Source of the DNA: Pseudomonadota bacterium
GTDB lineage: Bacteria; Pseudomonadota; Gammaproteobacteria; Acidiferrobacterales; UBA6901
Assembly (NCBI GenBank): GCA_021783175.1
Contig: JAJXUF010000007.1
Span: 1 to 64,000 of the forward strand
Direction of reading: 5' to 3'
DNA: 64,000 nucleotides
Positions 44,867 through 54,979 of this stretch are shown piece after piece. Position 1 is the stretch's first letter; each line of letters starts with the position of its first letter. The notes beneath the pieces were generated by a model. The model searched no databases, was not told where the DNA came from, and worked only from the letters and a program-made list of their open reading frames with translations. The position numbers were made by a program, and so were the translations under genes.

Positions 44867-45607
44867 TTAACCGCACACCGGGCAAGCCGGGTCCTTGCGC
44901 AAGTGCAAACTGCGCCACTCCATGGTCATTGCGTCGAGCAGCAGCAGACGTCCGGCGAGCGATTCGCCGATATCGAGGAGCACCTTGATTGTTTCCGCTG
45001 CCTGGATGCTGCCGATAATGCCTGGCAGGGGTGCCAGAACTCCGGTCTGGGCACAGCTTTCGGCAAGTTCTTCCATGTCTTTGTACAGGCAGCGGTAACA
45101 GGGGCGGCCCGGGCGGTCTGTTCGGAACACCGCAACTTGACCTTCCATGCGAATTACGGCGCCTGAAATCAATGGTTTCCTGTGCGCGACGCAGGCGCGG
45201 TTGAGCGCGAAGCGCGTCGCGAAATTATCGCTTGCGTCGACACAGGCATCAGCCAGACGAACCTCTTCGTCGAGCGTATCTGCGTCGAAGCGTGCGTTGA
45301 CGGTGGTGACGGTGATGTCCGGATTGAGCGCCAGCATTGCACGTTTGGCGGAATCAACCTTTGCTTGGCCGACGGCGGCGGTAGTGTGGGCGATCTGGCG
45401 CTGTAAATTGGATAGCTCCACCCGGTCGTTGTCCACGATGACCAGATGGCCAATACCGCTTGCGGCCAGGTACATGCCGACAGGGGAGCCAAGCCCGCCA
45501 ACCCCAATCAACAGCACACGCGAGCCGAGCAGTTTCTCCTGTCCCTCGATTCCAACCTGAGGTAGCAGGATCTGGCGGCTGTAGCGTAGTAATTGGTTAT
45601 GATCCAT
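44867..45607 (-). CDS. moeB: molybdopterin-synthase adenylyltransferase (MoeB/ThiF)
   Basis: This E1-like enzyme adenylates the C-terminus of a ubiquitin-like sulfur carrier (MoaD or ThiS). The 246-aa protein has the nucleotide loop GVGGLGSP (about 36-43), DNDRVELSNLQRQ, catalytic-region DASDN, and two zinc pairs CYRC and the C-terminal CPVC. MoeB and ThiF are hard to separate by sequence; neither moaD nor thiS is adjacent. Confidence 0.92.
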   Translation of the reverse strand: MDHNQLLRYSRQILLPQVGIEGQEKLLGSRVLLIGVGGLGSPVGMYLAASGIGHLVIVDNDRVELSNLQRQIAHTTAAVGQAKVDSAKRAMLALNPDITVTTVNARFDADTLDEEVRLADACVDASDNFATRFALNRACVAHRKPLISGAVIRMEGQVAVFRTDRPGRPCYRCLYKDMEELAESCAQTGVLAPLPGIIGSIQAAETIKVLLDIGESLAGRLLLLDAMTMEWRSLHLRKDPACPVCG

Positions 45608-45766
45608 GGGACAATTCTAACAGCCCAGTATAGCTTGGCAGAAGGCTTTGCGTGCCACGCGGTCGGCATGTACGGAGGCTGAGCCGTAGGGCTTTTTTTT
45701 GGGTAGGCTTCCTGGGATGGGTGGACCGGCGTCAACCGCGAACGATCATCGTCGAAGGAGGTAATA

Positions 45767-46237
45767 ATGAACAGGTTCCTGGCGTTTGTCATGCTTTGCT
45801 TGATCACCGGCTTTGCAAGCATGGCGGCCGCTGCCAGCGCTGCCCCGCGGGACTCCGTGGTCCAGGCAGGGGTGGGGCTTGCCAATCTGCATTTGGGCGA
45901 AACCTATGGGGAAGTCGAGCACGCCCTTGGTAAACCGACCGAAGACCTCTATGGTTTCGTCTTTGTTTACCAACTCCCTCATAACGCGGAATTGAATTTC
46001 CGCGTCACCGACAATAAAGTAGTCGCAATCAATCTGAAAGGTAACGCCAAAACTGCTTTCACTACTGAACTTGGTGCAAAGTTCGGTATGACGCGCAAGC
46101 AGGTGGAAGCGCTCTATGGCCCCCCAGAGGCGCAGGCCGTGAACACGCTATTCTATTATCAGCGCGGGATCAGTTTTCTGTTCAACGAAACTGGAAGGAT
46201 GTCCGAGCTAAACGTTTTTCGCCAAAGTCACCTTTGA
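45767..46237 (+). CDS. secreted protein with two BamE/SmpA-like repeat units
   Basis: This 156-aa exported protein starts after an AAGGAGG box. A signal peptide ends near AAAASA (about 24). The mature part reads as two similar alpha-beta units: HLGETYGEVEHALGKP ending in KVVAINL, and FGMTRKQVEALYGPP ending in MSELNVF. The pattern 'G-hydrophobic-T-x-x-x-V-x-x-x-x-G-x-P' recalls BamE/SmpA-like folds. I do not recognise a named family. It stands alone between divergent moeB and convergent prmC. Confidence 0.7.
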   Translation: MNRFLAFVMLCLITGFASMAAAASAAPRDSVVQAGVGLANLHLGETYGEVEHALGKPTEDLYGFVFVYQLPHNAELNFRVTDNKVVAINLKGNAKTAFTTELGAKFGMTRKQVEALYGPPEAQAVNTLFYYQRGISFLFNETGRMSELNVFRQSHL

Positions 46238-46254
46238 GCTAGGGTTAAGCGGGG

Positions 46255-47097
46255 CTAGGGCCGGCGGGCGGCACTGACCCGGATGTGCCCCGCCAGGTCG
46301 CGGTGCGATACGCAATCGCGATAACCAGCTTCTCGCAGGATGTCGCCCACCGCCGGTCCCTGGTCATAGCCATGTTCGAGTAATAGCCACCCGCCAGAGT
46401 CAAGGCAGTTAAGCGCTTGGGCGGCAACGGCGCGTATGGCATCGAGACCGTCCGGTCCGGCGCGCAACGCTAACGCGGGCTCGAACCGCAAGTCGCCGCT
46501 ATCAAGATGTGGATCCCCTTCGCGCACATAGGGTGGGTTGCTGACCACGATGGCGAAACGCTCGCCTGTTAGTGGTGAGAACCAGGAGCCTTCGCGGAAT
46601 TCAATTCGATCGAGCCGGAGTCGGCGGGCGTTGTCCTGCGCGACGTCGAGTGCCGCGGCAGACAGGTCAGTAGCAAGAATCCGGCATCGGCTTCTTTCCG
46701 ATGCCAAAGCCAGGGCTACCGCGCCGCTGCCGGTACCAATGTCGGCAATGGTAAAGGAAGCGGTTTGTGGAATCAGTGCGAGAGCCTGCTCTACGAGGAG
46801 CTCGGTCTCGGCTCGAGGTATCAGTGTATGCGGCGAAACACGCAGCTCAAGTGACCAGAATTCCCTTCTTCCCGTGATATACGCAATCGGTTCCCCAGCC
46901 CGGCGGCGCGCCAACAGATCCTGCAACCGCCACATGTGATGCAATCTCAGCTCCGCAGACGCATGGCTGATAAGGCCTGCCCGCCCTAGCCCGCAGACAT
47001 GCATGACGAGAGCCTCGACGTCAGCTCGAGCCGAGGGTGAAGAGGCGTCAAGCTCGTTGACAGCCTGCTGCATAAACTGGCTGAGTGCTACTGGCAT
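46255..47097 (-). CDS. prmC: release factor glutamine methyltransferase
   Basis: PrmC methylates the Gln of the GGQ motif in release factors. The 280-aa protein has the SAM site ADIGTGSGAVAL (about 118-129) and the catalytic NPPYV (about 184-188), after a helical N-terminal domain with GRREFWSLE. It follows prfA, its substrate gene, by 6 bp. Confidence 0.95.
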   Translation of the reverse strand: MPVALSQFMQQAVNELDASSPSARADVEALVMHVCGLGRAGLISHASAELRLHHMWRLQDLLARRRAGEPIAYITGRREFWSLELRVSPHTLIPRAETELLVEQALALIPQTASFTIADIGTGSGAVALALASERSRCRILATDLSAAALDVAQDNARRLRLDRIEFREGSWFSPLTGERFAIVVSNPPYVREGDPHLDSGDLRFEPALALRAGPDGLDAIRAVAAQALNCLDSGGWLLLEHGYDQGPAVGDILREAGYRDCVSHRDLAGHIRVSAARRP

Positions 47098-47103
47098 GTT
47101 GCC

Positions 47104-48186
47104 TTAGGTCCCAAGAGCCGCGAGCGACTCCGCCTGATCCTCGGCAATGAGGGGGTCAATGAGATCATCAAGATCGCCATTGAGGACGTTTTCAAGCTTG
47201 TACAGACTCAGGTTAATGCGATGATCTGTTACGCGCCCCTGCGCGAAGTTGTAGGTGCGGATACGTTCTGAACGGTCGCCGCTACCTATCAGGCTTTTGC
47301 GTGTCGCCGCTTCCTGTTCCCGCTGTTTGCGCCTCTCGGCGTCAAGCAGGCGCGCACTCAGCACGGACATGGCGCGCGCGCGATTTTTATGCTGTGAACG
47401 CTCATCCTGACATTCCACCACCATGCCTGTGGGAATATGCGTGATGCGGATAGCGGAGTCTGTCTTGTTCACGTGCTGGCCGCCGGCGCCGGAGGCACGG
47501 TAGGTATCGATTTTCAGATCGGCAGGATTGAGGTTGACGTTCTCCACTTCGTCCGGTTCTGGCAGGATCGCCACAGTGCAGGCCGACGTATGTATACGGC
47601 CTTGCGCTTCCGTGGCGGGAACACGTTGCACGCGATGGCCGCCGGATTCGAATTTAAGCCGCGAGTACGCGCCCTGTCCGATGATGCGTGCGATAATTTC
47701 CTTGTAACCGCCGTGCTCGCCAGGGTTCGAACTCATGATTTCCACAGTCCAGCCGCGTCCTGAGGCATAGGCGCTGTACATGCGAAATAGGTTCCCAGCA
47801 AACAGCGCAGCCTCGTCGCCACCAGTACCGGCGCGAATTTCGAGAAATATGTTGCGGCTGTCATTGGGATCTTTCGGCAGAAGTAGTTTCTGAAGCTGTT
47901 GCTCAAACGATGCCGTTTGGGCGTTGAGCCGCGCAACCTCCTCCTCCGCCAGCGCACGCATGTCCGTATCCTTGTCTTGTCGCAGGGCGCGGGCTGCCTC
48001 GAGGTCCCCTGCGGCCGTGCGATACAGGCGGTACAAATTCACCACCGGCAGAATTTCGGCGTGCTCCATTGCGAGCGAGCGAAAGCGGTTCTGATCGCGG
48101 ATGACCTCGGGCTCGGAAAGCAGCGCGTTGATTTCCTCGAGCCTCAGGTAAAGGTTCTCCAGCTTTGACCGGATAGATGCAATCAT
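47104..48186 (-). CDS. prfA: peptide chain release factor 1
   Basis: RF1 reads UAA and UAG and triggers peptide release. The 360-aa protein has the peptidyl-hydrolysis GAGGQHVN motif (GGQ at about 235-237). It also has the RF1 anticodon-like region, and the [16 protein letters not shown] motif near 300-315. Position between hemA and prmC is the usual one. Confidence 0.97.
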   Translation of the reverse strand: MIASIRSKLENLYLRLEEINALLSEPEVIRDQNRFRSLAMEHAEILPVVNLYRLYRTAAGDLEAARALRQDKDTDMRALAEEEVARLNAQTASFEQQLQKLLLPKDPNDSRNIFLEIRAGTGGDEAALFAGNLFRMYSAYASGRGWTVEIMSSNPGEHGGYKEIIARIIGQGAYSRLKFESGGHRVQRVPATEAQGRIHTSACTVAILPEPDEVENVNLNPADLKIDTYRASGAGGQHVNKTDSAIRITHIPTGMVVECQDERSQHKNRARAMSVLSARLLDAERRKQREQEAATRKSLIGSGDRSERIRTYNFAQGRVTDHRINLSLYKLENVLNGDLDDLIDPLIAEDQAESLAALGT

Positions 48187-48224
48187 TTCGGTTTACTTAG
48201 GTTTACTGCGGGAAGCGACGCGAT

Positions 48225-49487
48225 TCAATCTTCATCGTTCAGGTTAAACAACCTGCGCGCCGCGCTTAGAAGATCTGCGTTGCCTTCTTGGTCCGCCTGC
48301 CTCAACGCAGAGGTCGGGGTGTGTGTGAACTTGTTGGTCAGGGCGCGTGCCAGATGGGCGAGGACCTTCTGTGGATCATCTCCTTGGGACAGGCGCTGTT
48401 GCGCCCGCCGCAGTTCGGTCTCTCGCAATGCTTCGGCGCTTTGGCGCAGAGCTCGGATCGTCGGGACGGAATCGAGGGACTTTACCCACTGCATGAAGTT
48501 CACGACTTGAAAGTCGATAATTTTTTCCGCCTCCTTGGCGGCTTCCTGCCGTGATTGCATATTAGCCTGCACGACTTGCTGAAGATCATCGACGGTATAC
48601 AGGTATATGTCGGCGAGTTCAGCCACCTCCGGTTCGATGTCACGCGGTACCGCAATGTCTACCATAAAGATGGGTCGGTGGCGGCGCGCGCGCAGGGCGC
48701 GCTCGACTGCGCCTTTGCCGAGAATCGGCAACTGACTAGCAGTCGAGGAAATAACGATATCGGCTTCGCTTAGACGTTCCGGCATTTCGGTCAGGGTAAT
48801 GGCTTCGGCCTGGTGGTTGGAAGCCAGCAACTGCGCACGTTCAAGCGTGCGATTCGCCACGATCATGCGCTCAACCCCTTGTTCACTGAGATGGCGCGCG
48901 ACAAGTTCAATGGTCTCGCCGGCACCAATCAGCAGAACAGTCCGCTCGGAAAGGCGGCTGAAAATGCGGCGTGCCAGGCTGACGGCGGCAAAGGCTACCG
49001 AGACAGCGCTGGCCCCAATTGCCGTATCGGTGCGCACCTGCTTGGCTACAGCGAACGTCTGCTGGAACATGCGGTTGAGGATTTTTCCGGTAGCTCCGGC
49101 TTTGTGTGCCAGGGCGAATGCCTCTTTCATCTGGCCGAGAATCTGCGGCTCCCCCAACACCATAGAGTCGAGCCCGGAGGCAACACGAAAGGCGTGTTTT
49201 ACCGCGTTGCTGCCGGGCAGCACATACAAATGGGGCTGGATGGTGCCCGGCTGAAAGTCATGGTAATCACAGAACCATTTAAGTGCCTTGCTATCGTCCC
49301 CGCTCTCGAGCTGACAGTACAGTTCTGTTCTGTTGCAAGTGGACAAAATGGTTGCTTCCCTTACGCCGCCATGGCGGGTGAGGTCGTGCAGGGCCTCGGG
49401 CAAATGCTCCGGCGCGAACGCCGCCTCCTCACGAATGGAAAGAGGCGCCGTTTTGTGGTTCAGTCCAAACGTGACAAGGCGATGCAT
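48225..49487 (-). CDS. hemA: glutamyl-tRNA reductase
   Basis: HemA reduces Glu-tRNA to glutamate-1-semialdehyde, the first committed step of heme synthesis. From the ATG at 49487 it is 420 aa. The catalytic C51 is in STCNRTELY, GLDSMVLGEPQILGQ is present, and the NADPH loop is IGAGETIELVA. A longer frame to 49517 adds ten residues and is less likely. With hemC-D-X-Y it supplies the tetrapyrrole pathway in this window. Confidence 0.95.
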   Translation of the reverse strand: MHRLVTFGLNHKTAPLSIREEAAFAPEHLPEALHDLTRHGGVREATILSTCNRTELYCQLESGDDSKALKWFCDYHDFQPGTIQPHLYVLPGSNAVKHAFRVASGLDSMVLGEPQILGQMKEAFALAHKAGATGKILNRMFQQTFAVAKQVRTDTAIGASAVSVAFAAVSLARRIFSRLSERTVLLIGAGETIELVARHLSEQGVERMIVANRTLERAQLLASNHQAEAITLTEMPERLSEADIVISSTASQLPILGKGAVERALRARRHRPIFMVDIAVPRDIEPEVAELADIYLYTVDDLQQVVQANMQSRQEAAKEAEKIIDFQVVNFMQWVKSLDSVPTIRALRQSAEALRETELRRAQQRLSQGDDPQKVLAHLARALTNKFTHTPTSALRQADQEGNADLLSAARRLFNLNDED

Positions 49488-49707
49488 GGTTTCAGTGGCA
49501 AATCCGATCTGGACCAAGTCCCTGATCTAAGGATAGGTGCTTTGCGGCCCCCTTGCTGCCGCTCGCCCGCCCGCACCTGGCATGCCGTGTCCCGGGCGGG
49601 GTCCAGCGAGTCGATCAAGTAGCGCATTTTCCGGTTTCGCGGAGAAAAAGTCCACGAATCCGGTTCCGGCAGGCAGTTTTTATGCCAAAAGCCGGTATTG
49701 GTGAGAG

Positions 49708-51393
49708 TCAGTCAGTGCCGCTGGTCACGGGCTGGCGAAGCGCGAGTATCACCTCAACCAAGGCCCAGGCAGCAAGGCCTGCCAGAACCAGTCCGGTGGC
49801 AAAGAGTGCCCAATTGCCGCCGGACCACCAGGTTCCAAGCTGCAGTATCAATGCCCAGCTAACCACAATAGCCAAGAAAAGTAACGGAATGAGAACTATC
49901 ATCAGTGGCTGGCGTAGCCGTAAAAGCAGTAGGGTAATTAGACCCAGCACGGTCGCTGCTACCAGCTGATTCGTCAGGCCGAAAAGAGGCCAGTACCACA
50001 TGGCACCAATTCGGCTGGCCTGGGCCGCCAGCAGGGCGGTGCTCGCCACGGTCACGGCAAGCATGCGCGGCGGGTTAAGCCACTTCACGCGAAGGTTGGC
50101 GGATAGCTGATCAAGAATGCGAAACTGGACGCGTATACCGCCGATGATCGTTGTCATCGCGAGGCTCATGATTGTCAGCGCCGCGACTGATTGGGCGAAA
50201 GCCATGTTGACGCCAATGGCATTAGCCAAAGAGGCGAAGCCGTCGATGTAGATTCGCAATAGGAGCGCAAGATGCTGTGCGCCGTCCCAGGTATCAAAGA
50301 CATGCAGCCGGGCTGCTTGTCCGCCAGCCGCAGTGCCCCCGATCAAGATCGCGCTGAGGGCAATCAGGCCTTCCACCAGCGCCCCACCGTAGCCGATATA
50401 ACGGGCATCGATGTCGCGCGCGAGCCGGTTTCCTCCGAAACTGCCGGCGGCCAGAAAGTGCCAGCCGCTCACCGCCCCTGATGTTAGCGTGATGAAAAGC
50501 AATGGCAGCGCACTTGGCGCATCCTTTGGTGTGTGGAAAGCAGGAACTGCCAATACGGGATGCTCTATGATAACCGCCGCAAACACGGTGAACAGCGTAA
50601 TGCTCAGGAACGCGGCGCTGGTCAAACTATAGGAAAGTGCGTGCGTTGCGATGGGGCGGCGTGCGACGTACCAGGCAAAGGCAAAGGCGGCGACCACCCA
50701 CAATACCTGCGCGTCCAGTGTTAGTGCGCTGCCGGCGCTGGTTTGCAACTGCACAAATCCGACAAAATGCAGTGGTATTGCGCGCAACAACCAAAGCGTC
50801 AGCAACATCACGATTAATACCACCCCTGTGGCAGGCAGAAATCGCGATGGGTTATCGAGTTGCGAGAACAGGCCAGGAGCGAGTGTCAGCGCCGCAAGAA
50901 GCCAAAAGGGTATGGCGCTTGCTGGAAAGGCAATCAGCACATCGGCAACGATCAGCGCCATGACCCAGTTGATGAGCAGGGAGAGCGCGACTAGCAGCGC
51001 GACGATTGGGGCTCTCGCTCGCTTTCCGACAAGGGTGCGCGCAGGTTGCACAGGAACATCGTCTTGGCTGCGGGTGGCCAGCCACAGACTGCCAACGCCA
51101 TAGGTGCCCGCCCCAATCGCCGTGCCAACCACGACCCACAGGAAAGCAGGTATCCAGCCCCATATCAAAGCCAGCAGGGTTCCAGCGATTGCGGTGGCGG
51201 CACCCAGCGAAGCGGTGCGCTGTCCGAACAGCCGGTGACGGTCAGGCACCAAGTGCCTGCCACTGTCCGGGGAGGGTGTAGTATAATTACTACCAAGACG
51301 AAACACCCAGAGCGCCAGGAACTTCGCAAAAAAGCGGTAGCCGAATGCGAACACCATCAGCGCGGCTAGTAGCAGGAATACTGAATTGGTCAT
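49708..51393 (-). CDS. cstA: carbon starvation protein A (peptide/pyruvate transporter family)
   Basis: This 561-aa integral membrane protein has about 16 hydrophobic helices and the CstA N-terminal domain (VFAFGYRFFAKFLALWVF; GQRTASLGAATAIAGTLLA; HFLAAGSFGGNRLARDIDARY, split). CstA proteins take up peptides or pyruvate during carbon starvation. This member is shorter than E. coli CstA (701 aa). It is divergent from a TPR lipoprotein gene. Confidence 0.9.
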   Translation of the reverse strand: MTNSVFLLLAALMVFAFGYRFFAKFLALWVFRLGSNYTTPSPDSGRHLVPDRHRLFGQRTASLGAATAIAGTLLALIWGWIPAFLWVVVGTAIGAGTYGVGSLWLATRSQDDVPVQPARTLVGKRARAPIVALLVALSLLINWVMALIVADVLIAFPASAIPFWLLAALTLAPGLFSQLDNPSRFLPATGVVLIVMLLTLWLLRAIPLHFVGFVQLQTSAGSALTLDAQVLWVVAAFAFAWYVARRPIATHALSYSLTSAAFLSITLFTVFAAVIIEHPVLAVPAFHTPKDAPSALPLLFITLTSGAVSGWHFLAAGSFGGNRLARDIDARYIGYGGALVEGLIALSAILIGGTAAGGQAARLHVFDTWDGAQHLALLLRIYIDGFASLANAIGVNMAFAQSVAALTIMSLAMTTIIGGIRVQFRILDQLSANLRVKWLNPPRMLAVTVASTALLAAQASRIGAMWYWPLFGLTNQLVAATVLGLITLLLLRLRQPLMIVLIPLLFLAIVVSWALILQLGTWWSGGNWALFATGLVLAGLAAWALVEVILALRQPVTSGTD

Positions 51394-51430
51394 GGAATAC
51401 GGGCGCGAATTTTATGCCGCGAGACCTTTA

Positions 51431-51436
51431 TATAAT
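51431..51436 (+). promoter_or_regulatory. possible -10 box (TATAAT) for the TPR-lolB-ispE unit
   Basis: A perfect TATAAT lies in the divergent cstA/TPR intergenic region, about 130 bp before the TPR gene. The -35 region 17-18 bp upstream (AATTTT) matches poorly. Confidence 0.35.
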
Positions 51437-51565
51437 ACTCGGGTCGCCTACGCAAACAGTGCACCGCGGAAACGTACATGGCAATGTACGAATGAATTCG
51501 GAATCGCGCGGTCGAAGAGGTTCTTGCGACAAGATTTAGCAAGGCGAAAATCGCCGGAGAATGTC

Positions 51566-53284
51566 ATGAACAGATCCCCCATTGTTTGGTTGCTCGGCGC
51601 GGCATGCGCGGGGTTGGCGGCATGCAGCACGGTTGCGCCCAAACCCGTGGCCGAGGCGACTGTCCCGGTGCAAGCCGTTCAGACCCTGCCAAACGTCAAG
51701 CTCACGTCGAATATTTTGTACGAACTGCTACTGGGAGAGATTGCCGGCCAGCGCGGGCACCTTAACGTCGCGGTAACAGAACTGACGCGCGCAGCCATGC
51801 AGACGCGCGACCCACGTCTTGCCGAGCGCGCTACATTGGTAAGTCTTTACGCCAGACACCCAAAGGAAGCGGAGCAGTCCGGGCGCCTGTGGGTTGAGCT
51901 CGAACCCGACAGCATTGAGGCGCACGAAGCGTTGGCCACTGTCCTCATGGACAACGGCAAGATGAGTGACGCGGAAGGGGAGCTAAAGAAGATTCTCAAG
52001 CTTTCGCCCGCTGATCATCTTCCTCAAACGTACTTGCGCATCGCGGCGGTGATGGGTCGCGTGCAGGACCACGCCGCGGCCCTGCAGATTATGCAATCCC
52101 TGGCGCAGCTCAATCCGCGTCTGCCAGAGGCCCAATTCGCAGTTGCGCACTTGGCTGTTCGCAGTGGCGACTTGGATACCGCAAATCAGGCCATTGATCG
52201 GGCACTCAAACTTAGGCCCGCCTGGGAAGAAGCAGCGTTATTCAAGTTGCGCGTCCTGGCATCGCAAAAGGACACACATAAGGTGATCGCGTTCAGCGAA
52301 AAATTCCTTAAGGCGCACCCACATGCAACAGACTTCCGCATGAACTACGCGCGTTATCTTGTCGATCTCAAGCAGTGGGACAGAGCGCTCGATCAGTTTA
52401 AGCGGGTGGCAAGCGACACGCCAAATGATCCGGATGCTGTTTATGCTGTGGGTCTGCTCGGTCTGCAAACCGGCGACCTAGATCTGGCACAGAAATATCT
52501 GGAGCGCGATCTGGCGCTGCAGCCCGACAACGATCAGGCACGGCTTTACCTTGGCCAGATCGCTGAGCAACGCAAGCACTATGATGATGCGGCACGCTGG
52601 TATCGCGGAGTACCCGCGGGAAATAACTACTTTGAGGCACAGGCCCGTCTCAGCATGGTTATGGCTGAGCAGGGTGACTTGAATGGTGCACGTGCACACC
52701 TGCATCAGTTGCATCCGGCATCGGAACAGCAGCGAGTGCAGCTGGCGTTGACCGAAGAAGAGATGCTGAGCAATGCCAAACAGTATCAGGAGGCGGACAG
52801 GGTTCTTACTGATGCCCTCGCCAAATTGCCCAACAACATCGATTTGCTTTATGCGCGCGCGCTCGTCGAGGTCAAGCTCAATCGCTTAGACCTTCACGAG
52901 GCCGACTTGCGGGCGATTCTTAAACAGGATCCAAAGAACGTCAATGCCCTGAATGCGCTCGGCTACACGCTGGCCGATCGCACCACTCGCTATCACGAGG
53001 CGCTCGGTCTAGTGAAGCAGGCGCTGGCCCTGCGTCCTAATGACCCGTATATCATGGACAGTATGGGCTGGGTTCAATACCGTCTAGGCAACAATGCCGA
53101 AGCCGTGAAGTATCTGCGTGCGGCGCTTGAGAAGCGTCCCGACGCTGAGATCTCCGCGCATCTTGGCGAAGTTCTGTGGGTAATGGGGCAGAAGAGCGAA
53201 GCCGAGTCGGTGTGGAATCGCGCGTTGAAGACGACGCCGGACAACGAGGTGTTGCTGGGCATCATTAAGAAATTCAAGCCGTGA
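51566..53284 (+). CDS. TPR-repeat lipoprotein
   Basis: This 572-aa lipoprotein (ATG at 51566) has a signal ending GLAAC (Cys20). About 12 tetratricopeptide-type repeats fill the rest, with clear units such as DAVYAVGLLGLQTGDLDLAQ and NALNALGYTLADRT. Such proteins sit before lolB in many Gammaproteobacteria and probably scaffold envelope complexes; the partner is unknown. Its stop overlaps the lolB GTG start. Confidence 0.88.
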   Translation: MNRSPIVWLLGAACAGLAACSTVAPKPVAEATVPVQAVQTLPNVKLTSNILYELLLGEIAGQRGHLNVAVTELTRAAMQTRDPRLAERATLVSLYARHPKEAEQSGRLWVELEPDSIEAHEALATVLMDNGKMSDAEGELKKILKLSPADHLPQTYLRIAAVMGRVQDHAAALQIMQSLAQLNPRLPEAQFAVAHLAVRSGDLDTANQAIDRALKLRPAWEEAALFKLRVLASQKDTHKVIAFSEKFLKAHPHATDFRMNYARYLVDLKQWDRALDQFKRVASDTPNDPDAVYAVGLLGLQTGDLDLAQKYLERDLALQPDNDQARLYLGQIAEQRKHYDDAARWYRGVPAGNNYFEAQARLSMVMAEQGDLNGARAHLHQLHPASEQQRVQLALTEEEMLSNAKQYQEADRVLTDALAKLPNNIDLLYARALVEVKLNRLDLHEADLRAILKQDPKNVNALNALGYTLADRTTRYHEALGLVKQALALRPNDPYIMDSMGWVQYRLGNNAEAVKYLRAALEKRPDAEISAHLGEVLWVMGQKSEAESVWNRALKTTPDNEVLLGIIKKFKP

Positions 53285-53934
53285 GAAGTTGGCGGCTTCT
53301 CTCGCTGCCTGCACTGTTGTTAGCGGGTTGCGCCACGGTTACCCCGCCAGTACCAGCCGAGAACCCACTTTTGGCATGGCGGGCGCGCGAGCAGGAGCTT
53401 TCGGCGCTTAACACCTGGGACGTCAGTGGCCGGCTGGCCTTGCATACAGCTAATGACGGCGGGACAGTCGGGTTGCGTTGGGTGCGTCGCAAAGACCACT
53501 ACACAATTGACCTGAGCGGGCCACTAGGCCGCGGCATGGTGCGATTGAAGCAGGATCCGCAAGGCGCTAGCCTGGAGGATGCTGAAAGGCATGTTTATCG
53601 GGCAGCAAATGCCGAGAAGTTATTGCTTGAAACCACCGGCTGGCGCATACCACTGGATGGTCTTGGCTATTGGATTCGAGGTCTTCCCGTTCCGCAAGTG
53701 CCGGAGCAACAGCAACTCGACGACAGAGGTCGTCTGCGCAGCTTAAACCAGCTGGGTTGGCACATTAGATTCATCGCCTATGCAAAATTCGGTCGCTATA
53801 ATCTCCCAAGTCATATGATACTGACTCTCGCTGAACCATCGGACGCCCACGACTTCAGTGCTTCACCTTCAATTGCGTCCAATACTGCGGTGGAAGCAAG
53901 GCTGGTGATTGAGCGCTGGGCTCTCTTACAATAA
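53281..53934 (+). CDS. lolB: outer-membrane lipoprotein LolB
   Basis: LolB receives lipoproteins from LolA and inserts them in the outer membrane. The 217-aa precursor starts with GTG at 53281 (overlapping the TPR stop) and has lipobox LLAGC (Cys17). It then shows the LolB core with WDVSGRLAL and LGRGMVRLKQ. ispE follows at once, the standard gammaproteobacterial order. Confidence 0.92.
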   Translation: MRSWRLLSLPALLLAGCATVTPPVPAENPLLAWRAREQELSALNTWDVSGRLALHTANDGGTVGLRWVRRKDHYTIDLSGPLGRGMVRLKQDPQGASLEDAERHVYRAANAEKLLLETTGWRIPLDGLGYWIRGLPVPQVPEQQQLDDRGRLRSLNQLGWHIRFIAYAKFGRYNLPSHMILTLAEPSDAHDFSASPSIASNTAVEARLVIERWALLQ

Positions 53935-53941
53935 TCGCACC

Positions 53942-54814
53942 ATGTTACCGCCGTATTTGGATCGTTGGCCTGCACCCGCCAAGCTCAACTTGTTTCTGCA
54001 CATTACCGGCCGCCGTGCGGACGGATACCATATGTTGCAGACGGTCTTTCAGTTTCTCGATTATGGCGATGAGTTGGCGTTTGAGGTCACCGCGGACAGG
54101 CGGATAACCCGCGCCACTTTTGTTCCGGGAATAGCGGAGGAGTCTGATCTATGCGTACGCGCCGCGCGCATTCTCCAGGACGCTTGTGGAACCGAGTTGG
54201 GCGCGGTAATCCACATTAATAAGCGCATTCCTCAGGGCGGTGGTCTGGGCGGCGGCAGTTCGGATGCCGCGACGACCCTGCTCGCCCTCAATCGACTGTG
54301 GGGTGTTAACCTGCCGTACGCGCGTCTTGCGGAGCTTGCCTTGCGTCTGGGTGCGGACGTGCCGGTATTTGTCCTCGGTCGGAGCGCTTGGGCAGAGGGT
54401 GTTGGCGAAGTATTGACGCCCATTGATCTGCCGCAGCCTTGGTATGTCATTCTCGTTCCGCCCGTTTTGGTATCTACCGCCGCGGTGTTTGCCGAGTTTG
54501 ATTGCGACGTGGATACGCATTTGACAGGCTACAGCAAGCCCATCACAATACGCGATTTTCACGGCGGTCGGGCATCGAACGACTTGCAGACCGTAGTGCG
54601 CCGACTTTACCCAGAAGTGGATAAAGCGCTGAAGTGGTTGGAGAATTTTGGGGATGCGCGCATGACGGGTTCTGGGTCCTGTCTGTTCCTGCCGGTAGCC
54701 GATGAGGCTGGAGCACAGGAAATCATTAAGCGCTGTCCAGTGGGTTTTGCCAAGGCCTTGGCTGTGCGCGGCGTGAACTTGCATCCAATTCACCAGCGCG
54801 ACGGCAACGACTAA
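53942..54814 (+). CDS. ispE: 4-diphosphocytidyl-2-C-methyl-D-erythritol kinase
   Basis: IspE phosphorylates CDP-ME in the MEP isoprenoid pathway. From the ATG at 53942 it is 290 aa. It has the GHMP-kinase motif PQGGGLGGGSSDAATT (about 96-111), the N-terminal PAPAKLNLFLHITGRR and the C-terminal MTGSGSCLF. A tRNA-Gln gene begins 2 bp after the stop codon. Confidence 0.96.
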   Translation: MLPPYLDRWPAPAKLNLFLHITGRRADGYHMLQTVFQFLDYGDELAFEVTADRRITRATFVPGIAEESDLCVRAARILQDACGTELGAVIHINKRIPQGGGLGGGSSDAATTLLALNRLWGVNLPYARLAELALRLGADVPVFVLGRSAWAEGVGEVLTPIDLPQPWYVILVPPVLVSTAAVFAEFDCDVDTHLTGYSKPITIRDFHGGRASNDLQTVVRRLYPEVDKALKWLENFGDARMTGSGSCLFLPVADEAGAQEIIKRCPVGFAKALAVRGVNLHPIHQRDGND

Positions 54815-54816
54815 AT

Positions 54817-54891
54817 TGGGGTGTCGCCAAGCGGTAAGGCACCGGATTTTGATTCCGGCATTCCCAGGTTCGAATCCTGGCACCCCAGCCA
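54817..54891 (+). tRNA. tRNA-Gln (anticodon UUG)
   Basis: A complete 75-nt cloverleaf has acceptor stem TGGGGTG/CACCCCA, D-arm GCC...GGC, anticodon TTG at 54849-54851, T-loop GTTCGAATC and encoded CCA at 54889-54891. It sits between ispE and prs as in other Gammaproteobacteria, and may be processed from the ispE transcript. Confidence 0.97.
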
Positions 54892-54979
54892 AATCCAGGA
54901 TGCCGGAGCGTCCTGATCGGCGGTCCGCACTGACGGACTTTGATTGGCGGGTTAGCGAGGCGCGTCAGCGGAGAAGCAA

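Noticed and set aside
45676..45700. Short hairpin with eight T before the 45767 gene
   Set aside because: The stem is only four pairs and no plus-strand gene ends there; too weak to call a terminator.
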